This document shows positions 1 to 10,328 of a stretch of DNA of 64,000 nt, piece by piece. The stretch lies in the NCBI RefSeq assembly GCF_000971195.1, contig NZ_BBLZ01000002.1:310001-374000 (forward strand), written 5' to 3'. The notes under the pieces are model-generated. The model did no database searches, had not been told where the DNA came from, and saw only the letters and a program-made list of their open reading frames with translations. A program made the translations under genes and the position numbers. Source of the DNA: Demequina soli (lineage in GTDB: Bacteria > Actinomycetota > Actinomycetes > Actinomycetales > Demequinaceae). Position 1 is the stretch's first letter; each line of letters begins with the position of its first letter.

Positions 1-1445
1 ACCATGCCGTCCGCGAGCCCGAGCTCGACCATCATCGTGCCGAAGTAGCTGACGTCCTGGACGCGGTCGCGCGCCGCCTCGAGGGTCGCGCCCTTGTGCT
101 TGCGCATCTCGTAGTAGTCGTGCGCGAAGCGCTCGACGTGCTCGGGGTCGGACGGGGAGATGATGGTCGCGGCCTCGAGGTCCAGGCCCAGCTCCGCGGC
201 ACGGGCGCGGATCGCGCTCTCGTTGCCCAGGATGATCAGCTCGACGACGTCGCGGGTGAGCAGGGACGATGCGGCGCGCAGGATGCGGTCGTCGCCGCCC
301 TCGGGGAGGACGATGCGCTGCTTGCGCGAGCGGGCGCGGTCGAGCAGGCCGTACTCGAACATGAGCGGCGTGATGACGTCCGTGCGGGCGACGTCGAGCA
401 CGCCGCGCAGGCGGTCGGCGGCCACGAACTGGTCGAACATGGCCAGCGCGGTGTCGACCTTGAGCTGGCTCTCGCGTGACAGGCGGCCGCGCGTGGTGGA
501 GCAGCGGCGCGCGGTCTCGAACGTGTCGAGCTCGGTGCGCACCACGGGCAGCGGCGAGCCGAGGCCCTCGACCAGGCGGCGGATGGACGAGCGGGGCTCG
601 AGGCCGCCGGTGAGGATCACGCCCGACAGGGACGGGAAGCCCTCGGCGCCGTGCGCGGCCAGGAGGGCGAGCATCGTGTCCGAGCGGTCGCCGGGGACGA
701 TCACGACGGAGCCATCCTCGAGGCGGTCGAGGAGGTTCGACGTGGTCATCGCGCCGACGATGATGCCGCGCGTCTCGCGCGCCAGGAGCGCCGGGTCGCC
801 GGTGATGAGGGTGCCGTCGATCGCGTCGACGAGCTGGTTCATCGAGGGGGCGATGAGCAGCGGGTCCTCGGGCAGGACGCCCAGGCGCAGCTCCTCGGGC
901 AGCAGCGCGGCGATCGCGTCGACGTCCTCGGGGGCGCAGCGGTTGACGAAGATGCCGGCGACGCTCGCGTGCGAGCCCGACAGCTCGAGGCGCGCCTGGT
1001 CGATGACCTGGGCGACCTCGCCGGGGGTGCGCTCGCTGCCGTGCACCACGAGCACGACGGGCGCGCCGAGGTTCGCGGCGATGCGCCCGTTGAACTCGAG
1101 CTCCGCGGCGGCGGACACGTCGGTGTAGTCGGTGCCGACGATGACGACGGCGTCGCACTGCCGCTCGACCTCGTGGAAGCGCGACACGATGGTGGACAGC
1201 GCCTTCTCGGGGTCGGCGTGGACGTCCTCGTAGGTGACGCCGATCGCCTCCTCGTAGGACAGGTCGATGCTGTCGTGTCCGAGCAGGAGCTCCAGGACGT
1301 AGTCGGATCCGTCGGCGACGCGGGCGACCGGGCGGAAGATCCCGACCCGTCCTACCTGCTTCGCGAGGAGATTGGTGATGCCGAGGGCGATGGTGGACTT
1401 GCCGGTGTCGCCTTCGGCAGATGCGATATAGATGCTTCGTGCCAC
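1..1445 (-). CDS. pta: Phosphate acetyltransferase, N-terminal part (cut by window edge)
   Basis: Reading the minus strand from GTG at 1445 gives a protein beginning ARSIYIASAEGDTGKST, a BioD-like P-loop ATPase segment. A DRTGG-type middle domain follows, then the start of the catalytic phosphotransacetylase domain (FEYGLLDRARSRKQRIVLPEGGDD broken across about residues 375-400). Long actinobacterial Pta proteins of about 700 residues have this order; about 480 residues are visible. The enzyme interconverts acetyl-CoA and acetyl phosphate in the cytoplasm. The start is chosen because the conserved P-loop region begins right after it; no good ribosome binding site is visible. No ackA is in view; it would lie beyond the left edge if the usual pta-ackA order holds. 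Two copies of the dispersed 10-mer lie in the gene. Confidence 0.9.
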   Translation of the reverse strand, partial: MARSIYIASAEGDTGKSTIALGITNLLAKQVGRVGIFRPVARVADGSDYVLELLLGHDSIDLSYEEAIGVTYEDVHADPEKALSTIVSRFHEVERQCDAVVIVGTDYTDVSAAAELEFNGRIAANLGAPVVLVVHGSERTPGEVAQVIDQARLELSGSHASVAGIFVNRCAPEDVDAIAALLPEELRLGVLPEDPLLIAPSMNQLVDAIDGTLITGDPALLARETRGIIVGAMTTSNLLDRLEDGSVVIVPGDRSDTMLALLAAHGAEGFPSLSGVILTGGLEPRSSIRRLVEGLGSPLPVVRTELDTFETARRCSTTRGRLSRESQLKVDTALAMFDQFVAADRLRGVLDVARTDVITPLMFEYGLLDRARSRKQRIVLPEGGDDRILRAASSLLTRDVVELIILGNESAIRARAAELGLDLEAATIISPSDPEHVERFAHDYYEMRKHKGATLEAARDRVQDVSYFGTMMVELGLADGM

Positions 1446-1629
1446 GGGCCTATGGTTTCACGATCTCGTAGGACCCACCTGGTCGAAGGTCCCGACCGGC
1501 TTGTGCGACAGTGCGGACGTCCCCCGGGTAGCAGGTTTCCAGCGACGATGCGTAGGCTGGGCGAGCGGTGACGCTGAGGGACGGGCCGTCCCGCCCCTCG
1601 CGCGCCCGCACGCACCTGAGGGAGGGGCG

Positions 1630-2799
1630 ATGGCAGCGGACGGATCCGACGAGCGGCTCACGCGCGTCGCTGCGCTGCTGTCCGGATTCTTCGAGCGCAG
1701 CGCCGGCGGGCTGACCGGGCCGGAGGGCGCCGCCGCGGGCACCGTCCGCACCTTCGCGCTCGTGTCGATCGGCACCACCCTCGGGTTCACGGCGCGCTAC
1801 CTCGGCTACCCGGGCATCCTCGAGGGGCCGATGCCGTGGTTCAGCGCCGGCACGCTGCTCGCCTTCATCGCGGTGCTCGTCCTGGTGCGCGCGGGCCGCC
1901 AGCTCGCGGGCGCCGCCGTCTACCTCGCGGCGGCCACGATCGGCATGATCGACATGGCGTTCGTGCTCGGGTGGGGCTCGGGCCACCACCTGTACCTCAT
2001 CACCTCGGCGCAGCTCGTGTTCCTCATGTTCACCGACCGGCAGCGCGCGTGGCGGTGGCTGTTCGTCGTGCTGTCCGCCGTCGCGTTCCTCGTCGCCCAG
2101 CTCGGCGCGCCGGGCGTCGGCCCCTACGCGCGTCCCGACGAGCTCAGCGGCATCTTCGCGGCCAACGCCATCGGCACCGCGACGCTCATGTACATCCTGT
2201 CCGTGGTCGCCCACCACCGCGCCGGAACCGCCCGCGCCGAGGCCACCCGTCAGGCGGAGCGGGCCGAGTACCTGGCCAACACGGACCCGCTCACGGGCCT
2301 CGCGAACCGGCGTCCCGTGACGGCGCGGCTCGAGCAGCTCGCCGCCGCGGACGGCGCCACCTACTGCGTCGCGATCGCCGACCTCGACCGCTTCAAGCAG
2401 CTCAACGACGTCCACGGCCACGCGTGCGGCGACCGCGTGCTCGCGGCGCTCGGCGACCGCCTGCGCGGCCAGGTGCGCGTGACCGACCTGCTGGGCAGGT
2501 GGGGCGGCGAGGAGTTCATCGTCGTGCTCGCGGGGACATCGCTGCCCGACGCAGCCGTCATGATGGAGCGCATGAGAAGGATCGTCGGAGACCACCCGAT
2601 CGAGTGCGGCGACCACGCGCACGCGGTCACGGTGTCGGTGGGCGTCGCTGACGGCGTCGCCGACCGCATGAGCCACCGCGTGGTCAAGCGCGCGGACGAC
2701 GCGCTGTACGACGCGAAGCTCGCGGGTCGCGACCGCGTGCAGCTGCGTCCGCTGGGCGAGCCGGGCGCACCGCGCCCGACCGCGCGGCCCGCCCGGTGA
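1630..2799 (+). CDS. Membrane-bound GGDEF diguanylate cyclase
   Basis: A 389-residue protein: an N-terminal region with five or six hydrophobic segments (about residues 35-200), then a GGDEF domain (about 220-375). The active-site loop reads GGEEF at residues 292-296. An inhibitory-site RxxD (RVTD) sits five residues before it, so the domain should be catalytically active and feedback-inhibited by c-di-GMP. No EAL domain is fused. The N-terminal membrane part is probably the sensor, but its signal is unknown. ATG at 1630 is chosen over in-frame upstream codons because GGAGGGG precedes it closely. The stop overlaps the GTG of the SURF1 gene, suggesting cotranscription. Confidence 0.87.
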   Translation: MAADGSDERLTRVAALLSGFFERSAGGLTGPEGAAAGTVRTFALVSIGTTLGFTARYLGYPGILEGPMPWFSAGTLLAFIAVLVLVRAGRQLAGAAVYLAAATIGMIDMAFVLGWGSGHHLYLITSAQLVFLMFTDRQRAWRWLFVVLSAVAFLVAQLGAPGVGPYARPDELSGIFAANAIGTATLMYILSVVAHHRAGTARAEATRQAERAEYLANTDPLTGLANRRPVTARLEQLAAADGATYCVAIADLDRFKQLNDVHGHACGDRVLAALGDRLRGQVRVTDLLGRWGGEEFIVVLAGTSLPDAAVMMERMRRIVGDHPIECGDHAHAVTVSVGVADGVADRMSHRVVKRADDALYDAKLAGRDRVQLRPLGEPGAPRPTARPAR

Positions 2800-3578
2800 C
2801 GGCGGCCACGCGCGGCCGCATCCTGTGGGGCCGCATCCTCGTCGCCGTGCTCATCGCCGCCGTCGCGGTGGTCGCCTGCGGCGCCCTCGGCTGGTGGCAG
2901 TGGGGTCGCGCGGAGACCACCGGCCGCACCGTGCAGCCCGACCCCGCCGTGCCGCTCGCCGACGTGCTGCGCCCCGCGGAGAGTGCCGGCCTCGCGATCG
3001 GGCGCCAGGTGACGGTGAGCGGTACCTGGGCGGACGTCGAGGCCGCGGTCGTCACGGGCCGCGAGGTCGACGGCACGCCCGCGGAGATGCTCGTGCGCGC
3101 GCTCACCGTCCCCGCCGAGCAGACCGGCACCGGCGAGCCCGCGACGCTCGCGGTGGTGGTCGGCTGGCGTGCCGACGGCGACGCCGTCGGCGTGGACGAT
3201 GCGCCGGGGACCGAGGCGACCGTCGAGGGCTACCTGCGGGCGCCCGAGGCGTCCACCGCATCGTCCACCCCCGACCAGGCGCCCGCGGACGGCACGTTCT
3301 GGACCACCGCGATGGCGACGTCGGAGCTCGCGCAGCACTGGCCGTCGCCGCTCTACAGCGCGCTGCTGGTGTCCTACGACGGGTCCGCGAGCTGGACCGC
3401 TCTCGAGCCGCTGCCGCCCACCACGGAGATCAACTTCCGCTCGGGCGCGTACGCCATCGAGTGGTGGGTGTTCGGGGCGTTCGCCCTGTTCATCACCGCG
3501 CGCTGGATACGGGACAATGGACGCGCGCACCCGGAGACCCCGGACGGTGCGCACGCAACCGGAGAGGACCACGCGTGA
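2796..3578 (+). CDS. SURF1 family protein
   Basis: A 260-residue membrane protein with the SURF1 layout: an N-terminal helix (about residues 12-33) followed by the family motif GWWQWGRAE, a large extracytoplasmic region, the [12 protein letters not shown] motif and a C-terminal helix. SURF1 proteins assist assembly of haem-copper (aa3-type) cytochrome c oxidase. The GTG start at 2796 overlaps the upstream stop (GTGA). The stop again overlaps the start of the DUF3817 gene, so the three following genes look translationally coupled. In actinobacteria SURF1 next to DUF3817 and guaA is a recurring arrangement (from memory). No unusual residues were noticed. Confidence 0.88.
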   Translation: MTAATRGRILWGRILVAVLIAAVAVVACGALGWWQWGRAETTGRTVQPDPAVPLADVLRPAESAGLAIGRQVTVSGTWADVEAAVVTGREVDGTPAEMLVRALTVPAEQTGTGEPATLAVVVGWRADGDAVGVDDAPGTEATVEGYLRAPEASTASSTPDQAPADGTFWTTAMATSELAQHWPSPLYSALLVSYDGSASWTALEPLPPTTEINFRSGAYAIEWWVFGAFALFITARWIRDNGRAHPETPDGAHATGEDHA

Positions 3579-3921
3579 GCGACGCTTCCAGCAAGATCCC
3601 CGGGGCGCTCCAGCGCTACCGCGTCATGGCGTTCGTCACCGGCACGCTGCTGATGATCGTGTTCCTCGGGCTGCTGCGCTACATCCCCGCGTTCGAGGGC
3701 TCGCGCGACACGCTCGACCCGATCCTCGGACCCATCGCGATCCTGCACGGCTGGGTGTTCATGGTGTACCTCGTCACCGTGACGCAGCTGTGGATGCTCA
3801 TGAGGTGGGACATCCCCCGGCTGCTGTTCATGGCGGCCGGCGGCGTGGTCCCCCTGCTGTCGTTCTTCGCCGAGCGCCGCGTGCACGCGGAGGTCTCGGC
3901 CCACCTGGAGGAGGCCAAGCC

Positions 3922-3925
<4 letters not shown>
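3575..3925 (+). CDS. DUF3817 small membrane protein
   Basis: A 116-residue protein with three hydrophobic helices. The family pattern includes [13 protein letters not shown] near the start, [11 protein letters not shown] in the middle and [10 protein letters not shown] near the end, matching DUF3817 (integral membrane protein family, YdzA-like). Its function is not established. The GTG start at 3575 lies on the GTGA overlap with the SURF1 stop and has GGAGAGG upstream. The stop overlaps the guaA start. Its fixed position between SURF1 and guaA suggests a role linked to respiration or membrane homeostasis rather than purine synthesis, but that is inference. Confidence 0.82.
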
Positions 3926-5495
<1,570 letters not shown>

Positions 5496-5498
5496 TGA

Positions 5499-5542
5499 AC
5501 GGAGGAGGGCCCCCGCACATCGGTGCGGGGGCCCTCCTCCGT
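5499..5542. terminator. Bidirectional hairpin terminator after guaA
   Basis: A perfect 20-bp inverted repeat (5499-5518 with 5523-5542) around a 4-nt ATCG loop, lying between the convergent guaA (+) and the small membrane protein gene (-). It has no long T tract, as is common in high-GC actinobacteria. It can serve both strands. Confidence 0.9.
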
Positions 5543-5559
5543 TGTGAGGCTGCTGCGGG

Positions 5560-5910
5560 TCAGGCGTCCTTGCGGTCCTCCGGCTCGATCACCTCGGTGT
5601 CCGCCGTCTGCTCGGCGGGCATCTCGACCGTGGCGGAGAGGTCCTCGTCCGCCGGCGCATCGTCCAGCGGCTCGCTCACCGTGAAGGCGGCCCGCTCCTT
5701 GCGCGACTGGCGCGACGCGGCCGCGACGGCCGAGGCGAGCAGCCAGCCGCCCAGCACCGCGAGCGCGACGATCGCGAGCAGCTGCAGGTCGACGTCGTAG
5801 CCCGACAGCGCGGCGATCGCGAACGCGCCGCCCGCGGTGACGATGCCACCCCAGATGAGGCCGGTGACGCGCTCGGCGGCGCCGCGGCGGGGACGGATCT
5901 CGGCGCTCAC
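5560..5910 (-). CDS. Small two-helix membrane protein, partner of PspC
   Basis: A 116-residue protein with two hydrophobic helices (about residues 17-35 and 40-60) and an acidic, Glu/Asp-rich tail. I do not recognise a named family. The GTG start at 5910 overlaps the stop of the PspC-domain gene (GTGA), so it is translated from the same message. Small membrane proteins commonly follow actinobacterial PspC genes, so a role in the same envelope-stress response is plausible but unproven. The gene converges on guaA with the hairpin at 5499-5542 between them. Confidence 0.75.
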   Translation of the reverse strand: MSAEIRPRRGAAERVTGLIWGGIVTAGGAFAIAALSGYDVDLQLLAIVALAVLGGWLLASAVAAASRQSRKERAAFTVSEPLDDAPADEDLSATVEMPAEQTADTEVIEPEDRKDA

Positions 5911-7484
5911 GGCGCCACCTCCTCGATGACGATGACCGAGTAGCCCTCGGCCGGGTTGGATGAGTCCAGCGTGAGCAGCGGGTCGCCGGCGTTCGCGACC
6001 TTGAGGCCCGTGGAGCCGTCGACATCGCACGCGATGCGGCGGTCGGCGAAGTAGACGCTCGCCGAGGTGCCCGACGCGGCGGCGACCTCGACGGAGGCGC
6101 CGACGGGCACCCGGACCGTGGTGTAGCCCGCCGACAGGGTGTCGGTGACGGACTGCTCGAGCGGCACCTCGGACACGAGGCCGCGGGACTGTCCCTCGCT
6201 CGACGGCACCTCGGAGGTCTCGTAGCAGTAGGCCGGCAGGGTGACGGTGGAGTAGTCGGCCTCGAACGCGGTGAGCGGGTCGAACGTGGCGGTCGCGGTC
6301 GGTGCGGGCACCGGCGCCGCGCTCGCGACACCGTTGCCGGATCCGTCGATCTGCGCGTGCACGCCGTTCGCGTCGACGGTGATGTCGGGCAGGTAGCGGT
6401 CCGCCCAGCCGTCGCGCATGCGGTCGGCGTCGCCGATGAGCACGAGCGTCGGGACGAGCAGCACCGCCGACACGAAGCCGAGGAAGCCGAGCCTGCGGCC
6501 GCTCAGCGCGACCAGCATGAGGATCACGCCCAGCCCGGTCACGAAGCCCACGAACCACGCGATCATCGGGTGCACTCCCAGGCGGTCCTGCCATGCGGCC
6601 CACACGGTGCCGGCGGCGGACAGCACCAGCCAGGCGAGCGTCGCGAGCCAGAACGGGGCGCCCGGGCCGGGCACACGCGGGGGTCGCGGGGGGCGCGGGG
6701 CCGCCGGCGGAGGTGCGACGGGGGACGATGCGGCGGGCGGCGGCGTCGTGCCCGTGGGCTGGGCGGGTGCGGGCGCGGCATAGCCGGCCGACGCGTACGC
6801 GGCGGCGGACGCCTGCTCGGCGGCCGCGTTGGCCTGGTTGACCGCGTCGTCCACCGCGGACACGACGCTCGCGGCCTGGTAGGAGCGCTGGTGGTGGCGT
6901 GCTGCGGCGCGCTGGGCGCGGCGGTCGGCCGCCCAGACCGGAGGGACGGCGTAGACGGGGGGCTCGCCCGGCGGCTGCGCGGCCTGGTCACGGTTGCGGC
7001 GGGTCATCATCACGATGAAGAAGATGACGCCGCCCACCAGGACGATCGGCACGACGATCATGAACATGATCGCCGCGAGGCGGAAGATGCCGCCGCCCGC
7101 GCCGTCGTTCCAGATGGTGTTCGCCGACCAGCCCCACGGTCCGCCGCGGTCGCCCAGCCCGATGAGGCCGAGGACGCCGAAGATGCCGATGCCGACGAGC
7201 GCGCCGACGTTCGGCATGCCGCGCCCGAAGTCCTGCGCGACGATCCTGCCGTGGCGGTCGGGCAGGAGCGCCCACGCCGCGCCATACGCGAGCAGGACGA
7301 TCCCGTTGAGGAACACCGCGAGCGCGACCACGCCGACGCGCGTCCAGGCGCGCGACCAGCCGAGACGCTCGGCGACGCCGCCGACGACGCCGCTGAGGAC
7401 GCGGGCATCGGAGCGGGTGATGCCCCATCCGCGGATGGTGGTGAAGAACCCTGCCTCGGTCGGCGGGGTCTGCTGCTGGGTCAT
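5907..7484 (-). CDS. PspC domain membrane protein
   Basis: A 525-residue membrane protein. Residues about 20-75 form a PspC domain (RSDARVLSGVVGGVAERLGW, then a hydrophobic helix and WALLPD). Further helix pairs follow, then a Pro/Ala-rich linker (about 200-270), more helices, and a C-terminal extracytoplasmic domain of about 200 residues. This is the long actinobacterial PspC architecture, usually next to a sensor kinase with which it responds to envelope stress. The ATG at 7484 has GGAGAGA upstream. It is divergent from the histidine kinase gene; the 153-bp spacer contains one copy of the dispersed 10-mer at 7583. Confidence 0.85.
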   Translation of the reverse strand: MTQQQTPPTEAGFFTTIRGWGITRSDARVLSGVVGGVAERLGWSRAWTRVGVVALAVFLNGIVLLAYGAAWALLPDRHGRIVAQDFGRGMPNVGALVGIGIFGVLGLIGLGDRGGPWGWSANTIWNDGAGGGIFRLAAIMFMIVVPIVLVGGVIFFIVMMTRRNRDQAAQPPGEPPVYAVPPVWAADRRAQRAAARHHQRSYQAASVVSAVDDAVNQANAAAEQASAAAYASAGYAAPAPAQPTGTTPPPAASSPVAPPPAAPRPPRPPRVPGPGAPFWLATLAWLVLSAAGTVWAAWQDRLGVHPMIAWFVGFVTGLGVILMLVALSGRRLGFLGFVSAVLLVPTLVLIGDADRMRDGWADRYLPDITVDANGVHAQIDGSGNGVASAAPVPAPTATATFDPLTAFEADYSTVTLPAYCYETSEVPSSEGQSRGLVSEVPLEQSVTDTLSAGYTTVRVPVGASVEVAAASGTSASVYFADRRIACDVDGSTGLKVANAGDPLLTLDSSNPAEGYSVIVIEEVAP

Positions 7485-7637
7485 GGTCTCTCCTTGCGAG
7501 TCTTCCTCGAGTCTCGCGCCGCGGCGCGGGGCCCCGCTATGAGGGGACACCCTGATTCGGACCCTGATCCCGGGGCGCCCCGCGCATCGTCCGGCAGGCC
7601 GAGGAACGGTGCGCCGCGGCTGTGCGAAGGTGGTGCC

Positions 7638-8657
7638 ATGACAGCCCCCGCGCCCCGCGTCGCGCGACCGCTCGAGCGTCGCTCGCCGGCCGTGCAGTGG
7701 TGGCGCGCGACCGTGGGCGTGGTGCTGCTCGGCATCGCCGCGACGATGCTGGTGCGGAAGTACGAGTGGGCGCATCTGGCCTGGTGGCTGCTGCCGCTGC
7801 TGCTGTTCGTGGTGGCGGTGGTGCTCGTGTGGAGCCCCCTCGAGAACGCGGTGCAGCTCGACGCGCGCCGCCCCGACGTCGGCGGGCTGTTCTCTCGCGA
7901 CGCGTGGCTGCGGGCGGTGGGTGGGGTCGCGCTCGCGATCGGCGCGCTCGGGTGGTTCGCGGCGGGCACGGCGGGGTGGAACCCGGTGATCCGCGCGATC
8001 GTGGTGCCGCTCACGTGCATCGCGGGCGTCGCGTTGGTGCTCGCGCCGTGGTGGCTGCGCCTCATCCGCCAGGTGGGCGTGGAGCGGGAGCGGCGCGTGC
8101 GTGAGTTCGAGCGCGCCGAGATCGCCGCGCACCTCCACGACTCGGTGCTGCAGACCCTCACCCTCATCCGTGCGAAGGCGGATGACCCGGCCGCCGTCGC
8201 CCGGCTGGCCCGCGCCCAGGAGCGCGACCTGCGCGCGTACCTCTATCAGGAGCGCATGTCCCACGCCGACTCCGTCGCGACGGCCCTCGCCGCCGCGGTC
8301 GCGGAGGTCGAGGACGCGCAGGGCATCGAGGTCGAGGTCGTCACCGTCGGCGACGCCCCCACCACCCCGGCGCTCGCTGCCGCGGTGCGCGCGCTGCGCG
8401 AGGCCGTGCTCAACGCCGCCCGTCACGCCCGCGGCCCCTACTCCGTGTACGCGGAGGTGACCGGGCGCGGCCTCGAGGCGTTCGTGCGCGACGGCGGGCC
8501 CGGGTTCGACCCGGACGCCGTGCCCGCGGGCCGGCTCGGGATCCGCGACTCGATCATCGGGCGCGTGACCCGCCATGGCGGCACGGCGGAGGTCTCGTCG
8601 ACGCCTGGCGGCCGCACCGAGGTGACTCTGACGATGCCCCTGGAGGAGCAGCCATGA
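7638..8657 (+). CDS. Sensor histidine kinase (NarL/LiaS type, MacS-like)
   Basis: A 339-residue protein. Four or so membrane helices occupy the first 140 residues. A HisKA_3 dimerisation segment follows (AEIAAHLHDSVLQ, probable phospho-acceptor His167), then a HATPase domain with DGGPGFDP and GRLGIRDSI as nucleotide-binding motifs. There is no extracellular sensor domain, so it is an intramembrane-sensing kinase. Its stop overlaps the start of the response regulator, so the two form one unit. Divergence from the PspC gene suggests they sense envelope stress together. No PspC domain is fused to this kinase. Confidence 0.88.
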   Translation: MTAPAPRVARPLERRSPAVQWWRATVGVVLLGIAATMLVRKYEWAHLAWWLLPLLLFVVAVVLVWSPLENAVQLDARRPDVGGLFSRDAWLRAVGGVALAIGALGWFAAGTAGWNPVIRAIVVPLTCIAGVALVLAPWWLRLIRQVGVERERRVREFERAEIAAHLHDSVLQTLTLIRAKADDPAAVARLARAQERDLRAYLYQERMSHADSVATALAAAVAEVEDAQGIEVEVVTVGDAPTTPALAAAVRALREAVLNAARHARGPYSVYAEVTGRGLEAFVRDGGPGFDPDAVPAGRLGIRDSIIGRVTRHGGTAEVSSTPGGRTEVTLTMPLEEQP

Positions 8658-9304
8658 CCGTGTCCGTGGTGATCGTGGACGACCACGACGTCATCCGTGT
8701 CGGTGTGCGCGAGAGCCTTGCCGACGACATCGCCGTCGTCGGCGAGGCCCGCGACGTCGAGTCCGCGATCGCGGTGGTGCGCGAGGCCGCACCGCAGGTG
8801 GTGATCCTCGACGTGCACCTGCCCGGCGGCACCGGGGGAGGCGCGCTCGACGTGCTCGCCGAGGTGCTGCATCGTCCCGGCGCGCCGCGGGTGCTCGCGC
8901 TGTCGGTGTCCGATGCGGCCGAGGACGTGGTCGCGACCGTGCGGGCCGGCGCGCGCGGCTACGTCACCAAGTCCATCTCCGGTGCCGACCTGTCCGACGC
9001 GGTGCGCCGGGTCGCGACGGGCGACGCGGTGTTCTCGCCGCGCCTCGCGGGCTTCGTGCTCGACGCGTTCGGCGCCGCCGGGGGAGAGGTGGCGGCCGCC
9101 GACGAGGACCTCGACAAGCTCACCGAGCGCGAGCAGGAGGTCATGCGGCTCATCGCGCGCGGCTACACCTACCGCGAGGTCGCGGAGAAGCTGTTCATCT
9201 CGATCAAGACCGTCGAGACCCACGTGGGCAAGGTGCTGCACAAGCTGCAGCTGTCCAACCGGCACGAGCTCGCGCACTGGGCGGCGCAGCGGCGCATCGT
9301 CTGA
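8654..9304 (+). CDS. Response regulator, LuxR/NarL type
   Basis: A 216-residue DNA-binding regulator. The receiver domain (about residues 1-120) has the acidic pair VDDHD, phospho-acceptor Asp53 in VILDVHLP, and the late Lys in YVTKSI. The C-terminal LuxR helix-turn-helix (about 150-212) shows LTEREQEVMRLIARG and KTVETHVGKVLHKL. It is coupled to the upstream kinase by ATGA. Likely targets are the divergent PspC operon and its own promoter in the 7485-7637 spacer, by analogy with MacRS/LiaRS systems; no operator was pinned down. Confidence 0.93.
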   Translation: MTVSVVIVDDHDVIRVGVRESLADDIAVVGEARDVESAIAVVREAAPQVVILDVHLPGGTGGGALDVLAEVLHRPGAPRVLALSVSDAAEDVVATVRAGARGYVTKSISGADLSDAVRRVATGDAVFSPRLAGFVLDAFGAAGGEVAAADEDLDKLTEREQEVMRLIARGYTYREVAEKLFISIKTVETHVGKVLHKLQLSNRHELAHWAAQRRIV

Positions 9305-9329
9305 GGTGGTGCGGGCCGCGCATCGTGGC

Positions 9330-9383
9330 GATTGGTACCACCGGCCGCGATCGGAGGCCGATTCGTGTCCATTGGTACCAATC
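9330..9383. repeat. Inverted repeat between convergent genes (GATTGGTACCA)
   Basis: GATTGGTACCA at 9330-9340 is the exact reverse complement of TGGTACCAATC at 9373-9383. The loop holds a second small stem (CGGCC/GGCCG). Each arm contains a near-palindrome around GGTACC. It sits between the response regulator (+) and a membrane protein gene (-), so a bidirectional terminator is the simplest role. Confidence 0.7.
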
Positions 9384-9405
9384 CGCGGGGTGGACCTGGC
9401 CTCGA

Positions 9406-10095
9406 CTACCGGAACAGCGACACCGCCCGCGCGATCACCAGGGCCAGCAGCACGAAGCCCGAGAACGCCTGCAGCCCCATGAGCGCCTTCGCGCGGCCCG
9501 ACAGCGGGATCGAGTCCGACGCGGAGAACGCCATCGAGTTCGACAGCGACGTGTAGAGGTAGTCGCCGAAGCGCGGCAGCCAGCCCGCGTGACGGGACGA
9601 TGCGGCGGCCACCTCGTCGATCGCGTCGTGGTCCTCGTCCTGGGCGAAGCGGAGGTCGGCCGCGGGCAGGTCGGCGCGGTCGCGGGCGCGACGCACGACG
9701 GGTCCTCCCCGGTCGAGCTCCCACAGCACCAGCGCGAACGCGATGACGTTGGTGAGCCACACCTGGGCGGCCGAGAGCAGGATGCGCGAGCCCGATCCGG
9801 CGGTGGGCTGGGTCAGGGACAGGATCAGCTCGACGAGCATCACCTGGTTCGCGCCGGCGAGCAGCAGCGCCTGCGCGACCGACAGGCCGCGGGTCCACGG
9901 CGTCTGGCGGTGCAGGCGCACGGGGTTGACCACGAGCAGCGGGATCAGGAGCACCAGCCCGATCCCGACGACCGTGTAGCGGAGCGCGGGCAGGAAGGTC
10001 GAGGGCAGCGCCAGGTACATGGCCAACGCGACCAGCAGGGCCGCCACCGCGGGCCAGCGGTGCTCGCCGCGGCCGCCCTCGGGAATCGCCGTCAT
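9406..10095 (-). CDS. Multi-helix membrane protein, DUF1345-like
   Basis: A 229-residue protein with about six hydrophobic helices. Its C-terminal block (DYLYTSLSNSMAFSASD, then a final helix ending ARAVSLF) resembles the DUF1345 and two-helix ion-channel-like pattern, in which a Tyr-rich loop precedes the last pair of helices. Function is unknown; a channel role is possible but unsupported. ATG at 10095 is used; an in-frame GTG 15 bases upstream is an alternative start. It converges with the two-component operon and diverges from the DEAD-box helicase gene. One copy of the dispersed 10-mer encodes an Ala-Ser-Ser stretch in the loop. Confidence 0.65.
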   Translation of the reverse strand: MTAIPEGGRGEHRWPAVAALLVALAMYLALPSTFLPALRYTVVGIGLVLLIPLLVVNPVRLHRQTPWTRGLSVAQALLLAGANQVMLVELILSLTQPTAGSGSRILLSAAQVWLTNVIAFALVLWELDRGGPVVRRARDRADLPAADLRFAQDEDHDAIDEVAAASSRHAGWLPRFGDYLYTSLSNSMAFSASDSIPLSGRAKALMGLQAFSGFVLLALVIARAVSLFR

Positions 10096-10328
10096 GGGGT
10101 GATCATGCACCCGCCTGGTAGTCTTGGCGGTACTTGCGGGGACGACACCGTCCCCCCTGCGTCGCAGATTGCTTCCGCTTCTCGCCAGCGCCCGGTCCGA
10201 CCGGCAGCGCGGCTCGTAGAAATTCTCTTCGGCGAACGAGAGCGGACACCTCCGCCTTCGCCACCACCGCCGGTGCGATCGCCCCCTGGGCGCCGCGCGC
10301 ATCGTCCCCTGCCATGAAAGGCACCACC

